A stretch of DNA of 59,892 nucleotides from Planctomycetaceae bacterium (GTDB taxonomy: Bacteria; Planctomycetota; PLA2): the NCBI GenBank assembly GCA_011525755.1, contig WYBS01000190.1:1-59892 (forward strand), written 5' to 3'. The notes beneath the pieces are model-generated. The model was not told the DNA's origin. It saw only the letters and a program-made list of their open reading frames with translations, and searched no databases. Of the stretch, positions 11,322 to 21,244 are shown piece after piece. The translations under genes and the position numbers were made by a program. The stretch's first letter is position 1; every line of letters begins with the position of its first letter.

Positions 11322-11894
11322 ATGAGCTCGGATCCCGCCTCGAGGGAGGTCTCCCGCATCCTGCGCGAAGCACGGGACGGCGCACGGGTGGACGACGCGG
11401 CCTTGCTGCCGCTCGTCTACGACCACCTGCGCGCGATCGCTGCGCGGCAGATGGAGGACGAGCGGCCGGACCATCTCCTCCAGCCGACCGGGCTCGTCCA
11501 CGAGGCCTACCTGCGCCTCGTGGGCGGGGAGTCGCTCGCGTGGTCGAGCAAGGCGCACTTCTACGCCGCCGCGGCGGAGGCGATGCGCCGGATCCTCATC
11601 GACCACGCCCGCGCACGCGACAGCCAGAAGCGCGGCGGCAAGCGGCTCCGCGTCGTGCTGGACCTCGTCGACCTCGCCACCCGGCACGATCCGGCGGAAA
11701 TCCTGGCCGTCGACGAGGCACTTTCCCGCCTTGAGAAGCAGGACGCCCGCATGGCCTCGATCGTGAAGCTCCGTTTCTTCGCCGGCCTCTCCGAGGAGGA
11801 GGCGGCGCAAGCGCTCGGAGTGAGCCCGCGCACGCTCCGGCGGGAGTGGACGATGGCGCGCTCGTTCCTCCATCGCGAGCTGTCCAAGGGGTGA
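11322..11894 (+). CDS. ECF sigma factor (TIGR02999-like, kinase-linked)
   Basis: 190 aa. Region 2: [55 protein letters not shown]. Region 4: [28 protein letters not shown]. This is a clear paralogue of the minus-strand sigma factor ending at 10228. CATAAT 14 bases before the ATG is a plausible -10 element. The stop codon is two bases before the ATG of STK4, so sigma factor, STK4 and STK5 form a tight operon. Expected role: directing RNA polymerase to a small regulon under control of the co-encoded receptor kinases; no anti-sigma gene is present. Regulon and signal unknown. Confidence 0.93.
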   Translation: MSSDPASREVSRILREARDGARVDDAALLPLVYDHLRAIAARQMEDERPDHLLQPTGLVHEAYLRLVGGESLAWSSKAHFYAAAAEAMRRILIDHARARDSQKRGGKRLRVVLDLVDLATRHDPAEILAVDEALSRLEKQDARMASIVKLRFFAGLSEEEAAQALGVSPRTLRREWTMARSFLHRELSKG

Positions 11895-11896
11895 CC

Positions 11897-14800
11897 ATGG
11901 ACGACCGGAGATGGCAGATCGCGAAGCAGGTCTTCGCGAAGGCGTTGGCGCTCCCGGCGGAGGAACGTGCGGCGTGCATCGACGCGGAGTGCGCGGATCC
12001 CGGGCTGCGCCGCGAGATCCTCGATCTGATCGAGGCGCACGACGACATGCCCCCGGAACCCCCTCGGATCGCGCCCGCCGAGGGGCCGGGCACCGTCATC
12101 GGCCCCTACAAGCTCCTCCAGGCGATCGGCGAGGGCGGATTCGGCGTCGTCTACTTGGCAGAACAGGACCATCCCGTGAGGCGGAAGGTCGCGCTGAAGA
12201 TCATCAAGCTCGGCATGGACACGAAGCAGGTGGTCGCGCGGTTCGAGGCGGAACGGCAGGCGCTCGCGCTCATGGACCACAGAAACATCGCGAAGGTGCT
12301 CGACGGCGGCGCGACGGAGAGCGGGCGGCCCTACTTCGTGATGGAGCTCGTGCGGGGCGTACCCATCACCGAGTACTGCGACCGGGCGGGGCTCGACACG
12401 CGCGGCCGGCTCGCGCTCTTCCGCGAGGTCTGCCACGCGGTCCAGCATGCGCACCAGAAGGGGGTGATCCACCGCGATCTCAAGCCCAGCAACGTCCTCG
12501 TGACGCTCCACGACGGCGTGCCGGTGCCGAAGGTGATCGACTTCGGCATCGCGAAGGCGACGGGGCGAAGCCTGACCGAGAAGACGCTCTTCACCGAGAT
12601 CCGGCAGATGATCGGGACGCCGGAGTACATGGCGCCGGAGCAGGCGGAGCTCTCGGGGCTCGACGTCGACACGCGCGCGGACGTCTACTCGCTCGGCGTG
12701 CTTCTCTACGAGCTCCTGACCGGGACGAAGCCGTTCGACATGAGGACGCTCCTGAAGAAAGGGTACGACGAGGTCCTGCGCACGATCCGCGAGGTGGACC
12801 CGCCGCGGCCGAGCACGCGGATCTCGACGATGGGGGCGGAAGCGGACGCGGTCGCGAGGAAGCGGCACACGGCGCCGAAGCTCCTCGGCCGGCTCGTGCG
12901 CGGCGACCTCGACTGGATCGTGATGAAGGCGCTCGAGAAGGACCGTTCGCGGCGGTACGAGACGGCGAACGGGCTCGCGGCGGACGTGCAGCGCTTCCTC
13001 GAGGACGAGCCGGTACGGGCGACGCCGCCGAGCGCTTCGTACCGGGCGCGGAAATACCTCCGACGCCACCGGGCCGGGACGATCGCCGCGGGCGCGGTCG
13101 TCCTCGCGCTCGTCGTGAGCGGCGCCCTCGGGTACGCGGGGATGCACGAGGCGAACGTCCAGGCTGCCGCCGAGGAGGAGGCGACGGCGGAAGCGATGCG
13201 GAAGGCCGACGCCGCGAGGACCGCGCAGAGCGCGGAGAAGGCGCAGCGCGCGCGGGCCGAGGCCGGCGCCGCCGCCGCGCGGACCGAGGAGTCCCGCGCG
13301 GAGGCCGTGATGGGATTCGTGCACGAGATGCTCTCGTCGGCGGACCCGGACGCGGTCAGGGGACCGGACTACACCGTCCGCCAGCTCCTCGACGACTTCG
13401 ACCGCGACCTCGGGACGAGGCTCAAGGGCCAGCCCGACGTGGAAGCCGCGGTCCGCGCGACGATGGGCGAGGCGTACCTGGGCCTCGGACTCCACGAGAA
13501 GGCGGATGCGCACGTGATGTGGGCCCTCGCGGCCCGGCGGCAGGTGTTCGGCGAGGAGAGCGAGGAGTTCGCCCGGAGCCTCGGTCTTCGGTCGCATCTG
13601 CTTCACGACCTGGGCGACTACGCGGCCGCGCAGGGGGAGATGGAGCGGGCGCTGGCGATCCGGAGGCGCCTGCCCGGCGCTTCCCATGTGGAGACCGCCG
13701 GGAACCTCAAGTGGATCGCGGACTGCGAGCGCCATCAGGGCCGCTATGAGGAGGCGGGGCGTCACGCTCGCGAGGCCGTGGCGATCCTGCGGGACGAGTT
13801 CGGGGAGGAGAGCCTCCACGTCGCCCAGGGCATCAACAACCTGGCGCTGATCCTCAAGGCCGGCGGGAAGCTCGACGAGGCGGAGCGGCTCCATCGCGAT
13901 GCGCTTGCGATCCTCAAGAGGTCGCTCGGGGAGAAGCACCCGCACGTGGCCACGAACCTCAACAACCTGGCCGAGGTGCTCCGCGACCAGGGGGCCTACG
14001 ACGAGGCAGAAACGCTCCAGCGCGAAGCTCTTGCGATCGTCCGCAACTCGCTGGGGGAAGAGCATCCCCGCGCGGCGACGAACCTCAACAACCTGGCCCT
14101 CGTCCTTGGCGCAAGGGGCGAGTACGACGAGGCGGAGCGGCTTCACCGCGAGGCGCTCGCGATCGTGCGGAGAGCGCTCGGGGAGGAGCACCCGCCGGTG
14201 GCCCTGAGCCTCGCCAACCTGGCCGCGGTCCTCGAGGCCAAGGGGGCCTACGACGAAGCGGAGATGCGGTACCGCGAGGCGCTCGCGATCCTGCGGAAGG
14301 CGTTCGGGGAGGAGCATCCGCATGTGGCAACGACGCTCAGCGGCCTCGCGATCGTCCTTCACAGGAAGGGAGAGGACGACGAGGCGCAGCAGCTCAGCCG
14401 CGAAGCGATCGCCATCGTGCGGAAGGACCTCGGACCGGACCACCCCCAAGTGGCGACGAGCCTCAACAACCTGGCTCTGGTCCTCGGATCCAAGGGGGAC
14501 CTCGACGAGGCGGAGCGGCTTCACCGGGAGGCGCTCGCGATCTATCGAAGGTCGCTCGGGGCTGAGCACCCCGACGTGGCCGCGAGCCTCGGCGGCCTCG
14601 CTCGTGTCTTCCAGGCCAGGGGGCTCTATGACGACGCGGAACGCTTCCAGCGCGAGGCGCTCGCGATAAGCCGGGCAGCTCTTGGGGCGGAGCACCCCGA
14701 CGTGGCAACGGACCTCAACAACCTGGCCGGGATCCTCGATGCACGGGGGGTCTACGACGAGGCAGAGGCGCTCCAGCGCGAGGCTCTTGCGATCGTCCGC

Positions 14801-15889
14801 AATTCGCTGGGGGCAGAGCACCCCCGCGCGGCGACGAGCCTCCACAACCTCGCCCGCGCCCTCTACGCCAAGGGACGCTACGACGAGGCGGAGCGGCTCC
14901 ACCGCGAAGCGCTCGCGATCTTACGCAAGGCTTTTGGGGCGGAGCACCCCGACGTCGCCACGAGCCTCGGCAACCTGGCCAGTGTCCTCCGGGCCAAGGG
15001 GGCGCGCGACGAGGCCGAGATGCTCCATCGCGAGGCGCTCGCGATCAAGCGGAAGTCGCTCGGGATGGAACATCCCTCGGTGGCCGTGAGCCTCGGCAAC
15101 CTGGCCACGATCCTCGGGGCCAAGGGGCAGCTCGACGAGGCGGAGCGCCTCCATCGCGAGGCGCTCGCGATCAAGCGGAGGTCGCTCGGGGCGGAGCACC
15201 CCGAAGTGGCCGTGAGCTTCAGCAACCTGGCACTGGTGCTCCAAGCCGGAGGGGATCACGACGGTGCCGAGAAGCTCAACCGCGAGGCGCTCGCCATCTT
15301 TCGCAGGTCGCTCGGGGAAGAGCACCCGAGCGTGGCGGCGAGCCTCAACAACCTGGCCCTGGTCCTTCACGCCAAGGGGGAGTTCGACAAGGCGGAGCGC
15401 CTGAACCGCGAGGCGCTCGCGATCCGGCGGAAGAGGCTCGGGGAGGAGCACCCCGACGTGGCCGAGAGCCTCAACAACCTCCTCCACGTGCTCCTCGCCA
15501 AGGAGGACTACCCGGCCGCCGAGGCGGTCGGCCGGGAGCTGCTCGGGCGCGAGCACTCGCACGGCACGCTCGCAGCCGTCGGCCTGTGCCTCATCGAGCA
15601 GGCGAAGTTCGCCGAGGCGGAGCCGGTCCTGCGGGAGTGTCTCGCGACGCGCGAGAGGGAGATTCCCGACCACTGGCTCCGGTGGAATGCCCTGAGCATG
15701 CTCGGCGAGGCGCTCTCCGGCCAGGGCAGGCACGCCGAGGCCGAGCCGCTCCTGATCGAGGGCTACGAGAAGATGCTGCCCCCGGACCCCCTCTCCTTCC
15801 GCAAGCGGGAGGCGCTCGACCGGCTCGCGAAGCTCTACGAGGACTGGGGCAAGTCCGACAAGGCCGCGGAGTGGAGGGCGAAACGATGA
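11897..15889 (+). CDS. Membrane-anchored Ser/Thr protein kinase with expanded TPR array (STK4)
   Basis: 1330 aa. ATG 11897 is preceded by AAGGGG and follows the sigma stop by two bases. A helical N-terminal segment (1-67) precedes the kinase domain (about 71-375): [13 protein letters not shown] lysine 101, HRDLKPSN (D194), DFG 215-217, MAPEQA. One transmembrane helix lies near 393-415, followed by an Ala/Glu-rich stretch and then a long extracytoplasmic TPR domain. The core of that domain is about 14 consecutive 42-residue units with the signature EHPxVAxSLNNLAxVL...YDEAExLxREALAI, the kinesin-light-chain type TPR. Neighbouring units are nearly identical in protein and DNA. Its last bases overlap the STK5 start (ATGA). 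Likely a receptor kinase whose TPR solenoid binds a peptide or protein ligand (inference). Confidence 0.94.
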   Translation: MDDRRWQIAKQVFAKALALPAEERAACIDAECADPGLRREILDLIEAHDDMPPEPPRIAPAEGPGTVIGPYKLLQAIGEGGFGVVYLAEQDHPVRRKVALKIIKLGMDTKQVVARFEAERQALALMDHRNIAKVLDGGATESGRPYFVMELVRGVPITEYCDRAGLDTRGRLALFREVCHAVQHAHQKGVIHRDLKPSNVLVTLHDGVPVPKVIDFGIAKATGRSLTEKTLFTEIRQMIGTPEYMAPEQAELSGLDVDTRADVYSLGVLLYELLTGTKPFDMRTLLKKGYDEVLRTIREVDPPRPSTRISTMGAEADAVARKRHTAPKLLGRLVRGDLDWIVMKALEKDRSRRYETANGLAADVQRFLEDEPVRATPPSASYRARKYLRRHRAGTIAAGAVVLALVVSGALGYAGMHEANVQAAAEEEATAEAMRKADAARTAQSAEKAQRARAEAGAAAARTEESRAEAVMGFVHEMLSSADPDAVRGPDYTVRQLLDDFDRDLGTRLKGQPDVEAAVRATMGEAYLGLGLHEKADAHVMWALAARRQVFGEESEEFARSLGLRSHLLHDLGDYAAAQGEMERALAIRRRLPGASHVETAGNLKWIADCERHQGRYEEAGRHAREAVAILRDEFGEESLHVAQGINNLALILKAGGKLDEAERLHRDALAILKRSLGEKHPHVATNLNNLAEVLRDQGAYDEAETLQREALAIVRNSLGEEHPRAATNLNNLALVLGARGEYDEAERLHREALAIVRRALGEEHPPVALSLANLAAVLEAKGAYDEAEMRYREALAILRKAFGEEHPHVATTLSGLAIVLHRKGEDDEAQQLSREAIAIVRKDLGPDHPQVATSLNNLALVLGSKGDLDEAERLHREALAIYRRSLGAEHPDVAASLGGLARVFQARGLYDDAERFQREALAISRAALGAEHPDVATDLNNLAGILDARGVYDEAEALQREALAIVRNSLGAEHPRAATSLHNLARALYAKGRYDEAERLHREALAILRKAFGAEHPDVATSLGNLASVLRAKGARDEAEMLHREALAIKRKSLGMEHPSVAVSLGNLATILGAKGQLDEAERLHREALAIKRRSLGAEHPEVAVSFSNLALVLQAGGDHDGAEKLNREALAIFRRSLGEEHPSVAASLNNLALVLHAKGEFDKAERLNREALAIRRKRLGEEHPDVAESLNNLLHVLLAKEDYPAAEAVGRELLGREHSHGTLAAVGLCLIEQAKFAEAEPVLRECLATREREIPDHWLRWNALSMLGEALSGQGRHAEAEPLLIEGYEKMLPPDPLSFRKREALDRLAKLYEDWGKSDKAAEWRAKR
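13800..15480 (+). repeat. 126-bp tandem repeat encoding 42-residue TPR units
   Basis: Roughly 13 head-to-tail units with an exact 126-bp period. The His-Pro codons of successive units lie near 13936, 14062, 14188, 14314, 14440, 14566, 14692, 14818, 14944, 15070, 15196, 15322 and 15448. The period never shifts, and many units share long identical stretches such as CGCGAGGCGCTCGCGATC. This indicates recent expansion by unequal recombination inside STK4. Confidence 0.9.
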
Positions 15890-17832
15890 GCCAGGAAGGT
15901 CCCGGCAGCCTCATCGGACGCTACAAGCTCCTCCAGCAGCTCGGCGAGGGCGGCTTCGGCGTCGTCTACCAGGCCGAGCAGACCGATCCCGTGCGGCGCA
16001 TCGTCGCGCTCAAGGTCATCAAGCTCGGCATGGACACGCGGCAGGTGATCGCGCGGTTCGAGGCCGAGCGCCAGGCGCTTGCGCTCATGGACCACCCGTG
16101 CATCGCGAAGGTCCTCGATGCGGGCGCGACCGACGGCGGCCGGCCCTACTTCGTGATGGAGCTCGTGAAGGGCATCCCGATCACGGACTTCTGCGACCAG
16201 GCGCGCCTCGACACCGCGGCCCGGCTCGACCTCTTCCGGCAGGTCTGCCACGCGGTGCAGCACGCGCACCAGAAGGGGATCATCCACCGCGACCTGAAGC
16301 CGTCGAACGTCCTCGTCGCGCTCCACGACGGAAAGCCCGTGCCGAAGATCATCGACTTCGGGATCGCGAAGGCGACGGACCGGCACCTGACGGACAAGAC
16401 GCTCTTCACGGAGTTCCGGCAGATGATCGGGACGCCGGAGTACATGGCGCCCGAGCAGGCCGAGATGAGCGGCCTCGACGTGGACACGCGCGCCGATATC
16501 TACTCGCTCGGCGTGCTGCTCTACGAGCTGCTGACGGGGACGAAGCCGCACGACCTCGATACCCTCGCGGAGAGGGGATACGGCGAGATCTTCAGGACGA
16601 TCCGCGAGATCGACCCGCCTAAGCCGAGCACGCGGGTCTCCACGATGGGGGAAGAGCTCGAGGCCGTCGCGTCGAAGCGGCACACGGCGGGGAGACTCCT
16701 CGGCCGCGCGCTGCGGGGCGACCTCGACTGGATCGTGATGAAGGCGCTCGAGAAGGACCGGTCGCGGCGCTACGAGACCGCGAACGCGCTGGCGCTCGAG
16801 ATCCAGCGGCACATGGAGGACCAGCCGGTCGCCGCTTGCCCGCCGAGCCCCGCCTATCGGGCGCGGAAGTACGTCCGGCGGCACCGCATCGCGGTCGCGG
16901 CGGCTTCGGCCGTCTTCACCACGCTGGTCGCGGGCGTCGCGCTGTCGCTCGCGGGATATGCGGACGCCGCGGAGCGGCGGGGGCGGGCCCGCGCATCCCA
17001 CGAGGCCGCCGCGCGCGACGAGGCCGCGGCGGAGGAGGCGCGGGCGAGCGAGGCCGAGCAGCGGGCGCTCGCCGAGGCGAAGGAGAAGGAGGCGGAGAGC
17101 GACGCGCAGCGGGCGAAGACGGTCGTGGACCTGGTGCAGGACATGCTGGGCTCGGCCGACCCGCACGAAGCGAAGGGCAGGAACTACACGGTCCGGCAGC
17201 TCCTCGACGACTTCGACCGCGATCTCGGGACGCGCCTTACGGGCGACCCCGAGGTCGAGGCGGCCGTCCGCACGACAATGGGCATCGCATACCAGAACCT
17301 CGGACTCCACGACAAGGCGGAGCCGCATCTCGCGACGGCGCTTGCGATCCGCCGGAAGGAGCTCGGGGGCGACCACCCCCATGTGACCACGAGTCTCCAC
17401 AGCCTCCTCCATGTGCTCCTCGCGAAGGAGGACTTCATCGGCGCCGACGCGGTCGGCCGCGAGCTGCTGGCGCGCGCGCGGTCGCACAGCGCGCTCGCGG
17501 TCGTCGGGACGTGCCTCCTGAAGCAGGCGAGGTGGGCCGAGGCCGACGTCATTCTGCGCGAGTGCCTCGCCATCCGCGAGAAGGAGCTGCCCGACAGCTG
17601 GCTCCGCTGGGACGCGCTGAGCATGCTCGGCGAGGCGCTCTCCGGCCAGGGGAGGCACGCCGAGGCGGAGCCGCTCCTGATCGAGGGCTACGAGAAGATG
17701 CTGCCCCCGGGCCCCCTCTCCTTCCACAAGCGCGAGGCGCTCGCACGGATCGTCAGGCTCTACGAGGCGTGGAAGAGGCCCGGGAAGGCGGCGGAGTGGA
17801 AGGCGCGAGGCGAGGCTGCCGCGGCGAAGTGA
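15886..17832 (+). CDS. Membrane-anchored Ser/Thr protein kinase, short TPR form (STK5)
   Basis: 648 aa; the ATG overlaps the STK4 stop (ATGA), so translation is probably coupled. Kinase domain about 13-315: [13 protein letters not shown] lysine 43, HRDLKPSN (D135), DFG 156-158, MAPEQA; transmembrane helix about 333-360; Ala/Glu-rich coiled coil; then a short TPR region. It lacks the N-terminal helical segment of STK3 and STK4. Its extracytoplasmic part matches both ends of the STK4 array domain ([19 protein letters not shown] at one side, [12 protein letters not shown] to EGYEKMLPP at the other) but keeps only one or two TPR units between them. STK4 and STK5 are tandem duplicates that differ mainly in repeat number. 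Confidence 0.94.
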   Translation: MSQEGPGSLIGRYKLLQQLGEGGFGVVYQAEQTDPVRRIVALKVIKLGMDTRQVIARFEAERQALALMDHPCIAKVLDAGATDGGRPYFVMELVKGIPITDFCDQARLDTAARLDLFRQVCHAVQHAHQKGIIHRDLKPSNVLVALHDGKPVPKIIDFGIAKATDRHLTDKTLFTEFRQMIGTPEYMAPEQAEMSGLDVDTRADIYSLGVLLYELLTGTKPHDLDTLAERGYGEIFRTIREIDPPKPSTRVSTMGEELEAVASKRHTAGRLLGRALRGDLDWIVMKALEKDRSRRYETANALALEIQRHMEDQPVAACPPSPAYRARKYVRRHRIAVAAASAVFTTLVAGVALSLAGYADAAERRGRARASHEAAARDEAAAEEARASEAEQRALAEAKEKEAESDAQRAKTVVDLVQDMLGSADPHEAKGRNYTVRQLLDDFDRDLGTRLTGDPEVEAAVRTTMGIAYQNLGLHDKAEPHLATALAIRRKELGGDHPHVTTSLHSLLHVLLAKEDFIGADAVGRELLARARSHSALAVVGTCLLKQARWAEADVILRECLAIREKELPDSWLRWDALSMLGEALSGQGRHAEAEPLLIEGYEKMLPPGPLSFHKREALARIVRLYEAWKRPGKAAEWKARGEAAAAK

Positions 17833-17834
17833 CG

Positions 17835-17854
17835 GCTGCGCCTCTCGACGCAGC
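17835..17854. terminator. Possible bidirectional hairpin between convergent genes
   Basis: GCTGCG and CGCAGC form a 6-bp stem with an 8-nt loop in the 47-bp gap between STK5 (plus) and the truncated XRE gene (minus). There is no T-tract, so factor-independent termination is only a weak suggestion. Confidence 0.3.
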
Positions 17855-17879
17855 GCTTCGAAGGCATTGAGCCCGCCGC

Positions 17880-18239
17880 CTACCGGACCGAGCGGGGTCC
17901 TCCGCCCGCCCTGTCGACGAGCGCCTCGAGAAGCACGGCGAGCGAGCGGCGCACTTCCTTCCTCCCGTGGAGGACGAGGTAGTCCGCCACACGCAGGATG
18001 CGAAGCTCCTCCGCGCCGTAGCTCGCCTTGCCGCCGCGCGGCGGGATCCCGTGGTGGCTGCGGATCTGCTCGCCGATGCAACGCCCGGATGCGCTCACCG
18101 GGCACCTGTGGGCGCGCAGCCCGGCATCGACCTCGAACACGGACGTCACGGGGACGCCGAGCCCCCCTGCGATCCGCCCCAGCGTCGCCACCGTGGGCTC
18201 GATCCGGCCGTTCTCGTCCGCGCCGGAGCCCCCTCTCAT
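17880..18239 (-). pseudogene. N-terminally truncated XRE-family regulator remnant
   Basis: 119 aa from ATG 18239. The segment ENGRIEPTVATLGRIAGGLGVPVTSVFE is the second half of a Cro/CI (HTH_3) domain: the end of the recognition helix, then helices 4 and 5. Helices 1-3, normally about 35 residues before it, are absent; only eight residues precede it. The frame upstream is closed by the TGA of the YebC gene one codon earlier, in the same frame. The remaining 85 residues contain two Cys (CPVSASGRC) and a helical tail (LRVADYLVLHGRKEVRRSLAVLLEALV). Either the 5' half was lost when it became joined to yebC, or it is a small non-DNA-binding derivative; no ribosome binding site is evident. The loss is seen directly; the cause is inferred. 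Confidence 0.6.
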
Positions 18240-18242
18240 CGC

Positions 18243-18965
18243 TCACGCGAGCGTGTGGAACACGCGCTGCACGTCGTCGTCCTGCTCGAGCGCGTCGATC
18301 AGCTCGAGCACCTCCTTCGCCTGGTCCTCCGGCAGCTCGACGTGGTTCGTGCAGACGTACTCGTGCCCGGCGGAGAGCGGCTTCACGCCCCGCTCCTCGA
18401 GCGCGCGCTGCAGGCGGCCGAGGTCGGTGAACGCGCAGCGGAGCACGAGCTGCGGCTCGCCCTTCTCGCCCTCCGACTCGCGCATCTCGTCGAGGCCGTG
18501 GTCGATCATGAGGAGCTCGAGTTCGTCCGCGTCGAGGCCCGCCGCGTCGAGGCGGAAGACCCCCATCCTCCTGAACTGGAACGCGACGCTGCCCGCGGCG
18601 CCGAGGTTGCCCTTGTACTCGTGGAAGTGCCGGCGGACGTTGGCGACCGTGCGCGTCGGGTTGTCGGTCGCCGTCTCGACGAGGATCGCGACCCCGTGCG
18701 GCCCGTACCCTTCGTAGAGGATCTCCTGGTAGTCGACCGCGTCGTGGCCCGTGGCGCGCCGGATCGCCGCCTCGATCTTCTCCTTCGGCATGTTCACCGC
18801 GCGTGCGTTCTGCATCGCGCGGCGCAGCGCGGGGTTCGCGGCGGGATCGGGGCTGCCGCGCTTGGCGGCGATCGTCAGCTCCTTCGCGCACCGGGCGAAC
18901 TGCTTCGCCATCCGGTCCCAGCGCGCGAACATCGTGGTCTTCCTGCGTTCGAAGATGCGTCCCAT
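18243..18965 (-). CDS. yebC: YebC/PmpR (TACO1) family protein
   Basis: 240 aa, the normal family length. The N-terminus [23 protein letters not shown] is the variant found in many non-proteobacterial YebC proteins rather than MAGHSKWANIKHRK. Family landmarks follow: [44 protein letters not shown], then [28 protein letters not shown] and the acidic C-terminal domain ending [15 protein letters not shown]. The family has been described both as transcriptional regulators and as ribosome-associated factors that help translation of difficult peptides; sequence alone cannot separate these. The truncated XRE remnant follows after a single codon in the same frame. Confidence 0.93.
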   Translation of the reverse strand: MGRIFERRKTTMFARWDRMAKQFARCAKELTIAAKRGSPDPAANPALRRAMQNARAVNMPKEKIEAAIRRATGHDAVDYQEILYEGYGPHGVAILVETATDNPTRTVANVRRHFHEYKGNLGAAGSVAFQFRRMGVFRLDAAGLDADELELLMIDHGLDEMRESEGEKGEPQLVLRCAFTDLGRLQRALEERGVKPLSAGHEYVCTNHVELPEDQAKEVLELIDALEQDDDVQRVFHTLA

Positions 18966-19046
18966 GGAGGTGTCCCGGACGGTGCCAGAAGCAAGATGAT
19001 CATGGAGGCCGGGGCCGAGGTCAACGCTTGGGGCCGGGCCGGGGAA

Positions 19047-19064
19047 GGGAGGGGGCTCCGGGGG
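19047..19064 (+). repeat. G-tract extragenic repeat, copy 1
   Basis: GGGAGGGGGCTCCGGGGG, 28 bp past the stop of the minus-strand amidotransferase-like gene. The 17-mer beginning at 19048 recurs exactly at 21097-21113 and 54521-54537 on the opposite strand. Related copies lie at 25609, 35859, 50180 and 53238. Confidence 0.7.
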
Positions 19065-19091
19065 CCGCTCGCGACGTCCTACCCGGGAGCG

Positions 19092-20840
19092 TCAGCTGGC
19101 GGAGGCGCCGTCCGTCGGGTGCCACGCCGGCCTCGCGGACCGCTGCACGAAGAGCATCTCGAGCAGCGGGTTGCGCCACCAGCGCACGCGCGTCGCGGCG
19201 GACACGCTCCGGTACGCCGTCCAGTGGAGCGCGCGGTAGGACCAGGGAAGCAGCCCGCTCAAGCGCTCCGATGCCGGGATGTCCGCCTCGAGCGCGTGCA
19301 GGCACGCGAGATCCCTCGCCTCCTCGTGGTCGGCCCCCTCGCGGGGGAGGTCCGCGGGGACGTCGCGGTTCCCGGGGACCGCCGCGAGCTCGGGATGGAA
19401 GGCCTCGAGGCAGCGGCCCTGCAACGACTGATGCAGCTTGGCGAGCGCGTCGATCTCGAGCGCCACGCGGACGTAGTCGATGTCGAGGTAGGGGTACACC
19501 GGCACGTGGCCCGCGGGGATGAGCCTCTGGGACCACGCGGCGATCTCGCGCCGCGTGCGCGTCAGCAGGAAGGCCCATTCCCCGGCGGGACCCGCGGGAA
19601 GCGTGCGGAGCCACTCCTCGACGCGGGCGCCGGCGATCTCGCGGGAGGGCCAGAAGGGCGCCCGGAAGAGCGTCTCGAAGTCGTCCTTGATCAGGCGATC
19701 GCGGATCTCCTGATGCGAGGTGTCCGGCCGTACGAGCGATGCGACCATGAAGCCGGTCTCCCCGAGGATGTCCCCCGCGAGGCCGTCGAGGATCATGGAC
19801 GGCCGCGACGGCAGGCCGTTGCAGAGCGGCAGGATCCATGCGTGGAGCAGGCTCTCGCCGTGCATCACGAGGCGCCGGTCGCGATCGAGAGCGGCGAAGC
19901 GCTCGACGTCGGGCAGATCGAACGCCCGGTGAGGGAAGCCGTAGCGGGACGACAGCTCGGCCGCGTACCGCGCGTCGAGGTCACGCCCCGCCCTGTCGAG
20001 CATCCGGACGGTCAGGGCCTCGAAGGGCACGCCGAGCTGCAGGAGGGCCGCGAGGATCCTGCGGCTGTCATGGCCCGAGGAGAGGGGCAACACCGCCTGG
20101 AGCCCGGGAAGCGCGCAGCAGCGCTCGACCGCGCGCGCGAACGCGGACTCGAGCCGATCGAGGGCGCCTCTGTCCGCAGGGACCGTCGCCGGGCCGAGGA
20201 AGTCCTTTGGGATCCAGGACTCCGTCCGCTGCGTTCCGTCCGGCGCGAACCGGACGCGGCTGCCGCCGGGGACGCGATGGATCCCTTCCACGAGGGAGTC
20301 GTTCCCCACGACCGTGCTCGCGGAGAGGCGGAGACGCCAGGCCACGGCGTCCAGCACGTCCCCCGGCATGCGCAGGTACCGGGGGCTCGTCGCGAACAGC
20401 ACGGCGCGGCCGAAGGTGCGGTAGTAGAGCGAGCCGACGCCGAGCAGGTCGTCGGCGAGCTCGAGATCCCCGCTCCGGTCGTCGAGGCGGGCGACCGCGA
20501 ACGCGCCGTTGGGGAGGGCCGGCGCCCGCTCCCACCACGCGTCGAGGATCGCACGGGAATCGCACCACCCGTGCACGGCGGGATCGACGATATAACCGCG
20601 GAAGGCGATGCCCCCGCGGCCGTCGCGGTGCACGAGCGATCGGGGCTCGGAGGAGATCGGCGAGCGGCTCGAGGCGAGGACCCAGTTCGGGCCCGTGAGC
20701 GTCTCGTACGGCGCCCCGTCGGGGAACTCGACCGCGAGGCGATCCCCCTTGGGCCACCAGATGCCGAGGAAGAACTCCTCCGGGCCGCACTCCGCAGGCG
20801 GGGGCGGCGCCTCGAAACGGAGGCGTTGGGTACGAACCAT
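19092..20840 (-). CDS. Asparagine-synthetase-like ATP-dependent ligase without glutaminase cysteine (AS1)
   Basis: 582 aa. The C-terminal half has the asparagine synthase ATP-pyrophosphatase fold: LPLSSGHDSRRIL (254-259, a variant of SGGxDS) and DGLAGDIL (variant of GGDE/L). The N-terminal half keeps class II amidotransferase-like sheet segments (GAFAVARLDD, LLGVGSLYYR, LFATSPRYL) but starts Met-Val, so the nucleophilic Cys2 needed to hydrolyse glutamine is missing. The same pattern occurs in beta-lactam synthetase-type enzymes, which adenylate a carboxylate and close or form an amide with an amine. Divergent from the aminotransferase-aspartokinase-AS2 operon and paralogous to AS2, so it probably acts in the same pathway; the substrate is not known. 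TATAGG at about 20879-20884 is a possible -10 element. Confidence 0.8.
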   Translation of the reverse strand: MVRTQRLRFEAPPPPAECGPEEFFLGIWWPKGDRLAVEFPDGAPYETLTGPNWVLASSRSPISSEPRSLVHRDGRGGIAFRGYIVDPAVHGWCDSRAILDAWWERAPALPNGAFAVARLDDRSGDLELADDLLGVGSLYYRTFGRAVLFATSPRYLRMPGDVLDAVAWRLRLSASTVVGNDSLVEGIHRVPGGSRVRFAPDGTQRTESWIPKDFLGPATVPADRGALDRLESAFARAVERCCALPGLQAVLPLSSGHDSRRILAALLQLGVPFEALTVRMLDRAGRDLDARYAAELSSRYGFPHRAFDLPDVERFAALDRDRRLVMHGESLLHAWILPLCNGLPSRPSMILDGLAGDILGETGFMVASLVRPDTSHQEIRDRLIKDDFETLFRAPFWPSREIAGARVEEWLRTLPAGPAGEWAFLLTRTRREIAAWSQRLIPAGHVPVYPYLDIDYVRVALEIDALAKLHQSLQGRCLEAFHPELAAVPGNRDVPADLPREGADHEEARDLACLHALEADIPASERLSGLLPWSYRALHWTAYRSVSAATRVRWWRNPLLEMLFVQRSARPAWHPTDGASAS

Positions 20841-21096
20841 CTAGAGAACCTGCATCCCCCACCGCCGCTTCCGTGAGCCTATAGGAAGGCGGGTGGGGGT
20901 CAAGGCGAACCGCTCCCCGGTCGGGACGGTCCCGTCGGGAGCCGCCGCGCTCGCGCGGCCTCCATCCGGGCCGACAAGCGTCGCGGAGATGACGGCGCGA
21001 GCACTGCCGACCTCCCTCGGCGCGACCGCGGCACCATGCGCCACGCGTCTCCGCCCAGTCGGGCCACGGCACCCCCGGGGAGCCGTGATCATGCCG

Positions 21097-21113
21097 CCCC
21101 CGGAGCCCCCTCC
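21097..21113 (-). repeat. G-tract extragenic repeat, copy 2
   Basis: CCCCCGGAGCCCCCTCC on the plus strand, the exact reverse complement of 19048-19064 and identical to 54521-54537. Confidence 0.7.
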
Positions 21114-21214
21114 GTTCAGCCGCACCGGCAGCCCTTCCGATAGGTAGATGCCGCGCAGGGAATCCCTCGCGACGCGTCCGGCACGCGCGACGCGCCGGCC
21201 GAAGGCAATTGGGA

Positions 21215-21233
21215 CTCGTTGTCGCACAACGAG
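21215..21233. promoter_or_regulatory. Operator- or hairpin-like palindrome at the aminotransferase ribosome binding site
   Basis: CTCGTTGTCGCACAACGAG: two perfect 8-bp arms around CGC. The right arm runs into GAGAAGG (21231-21237), the best Shine-Dalgarno candidate for the ATG at 21245. As DNA it could bind a dimeric repressor; as RNA it would hide part of the ribosome binding site. It lies at the head of the three-gene aminotransferase-aspartokinase-AS2 operon. Confidence 0.5.
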
Positions 21234-21244
21234 AAGGCTGGGCC

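Larger units (their letters stand above)
20841..21244. other. 404-bp divergent intergenic region between AS1 and the aminotransferase
   Basis: No gene with credible coding character is seen. It contains the AS1 5' side, a G-tract extragenic repeat (21097-21113) and a 19-bp hyphenated palindrome just before the aminotransferase start, so it probably holds the promoters and shared control sites of the amino-acid cluster. Confidence 0.6.

Noticed and set aside
11561-14902. 1113-codon minus-strand frame opposite STK4, with a regular repeat
   Set aside because: The repeat is only the antisense reading of the 126-bp TPR array; the plus strand has kinase and TPR motifs.
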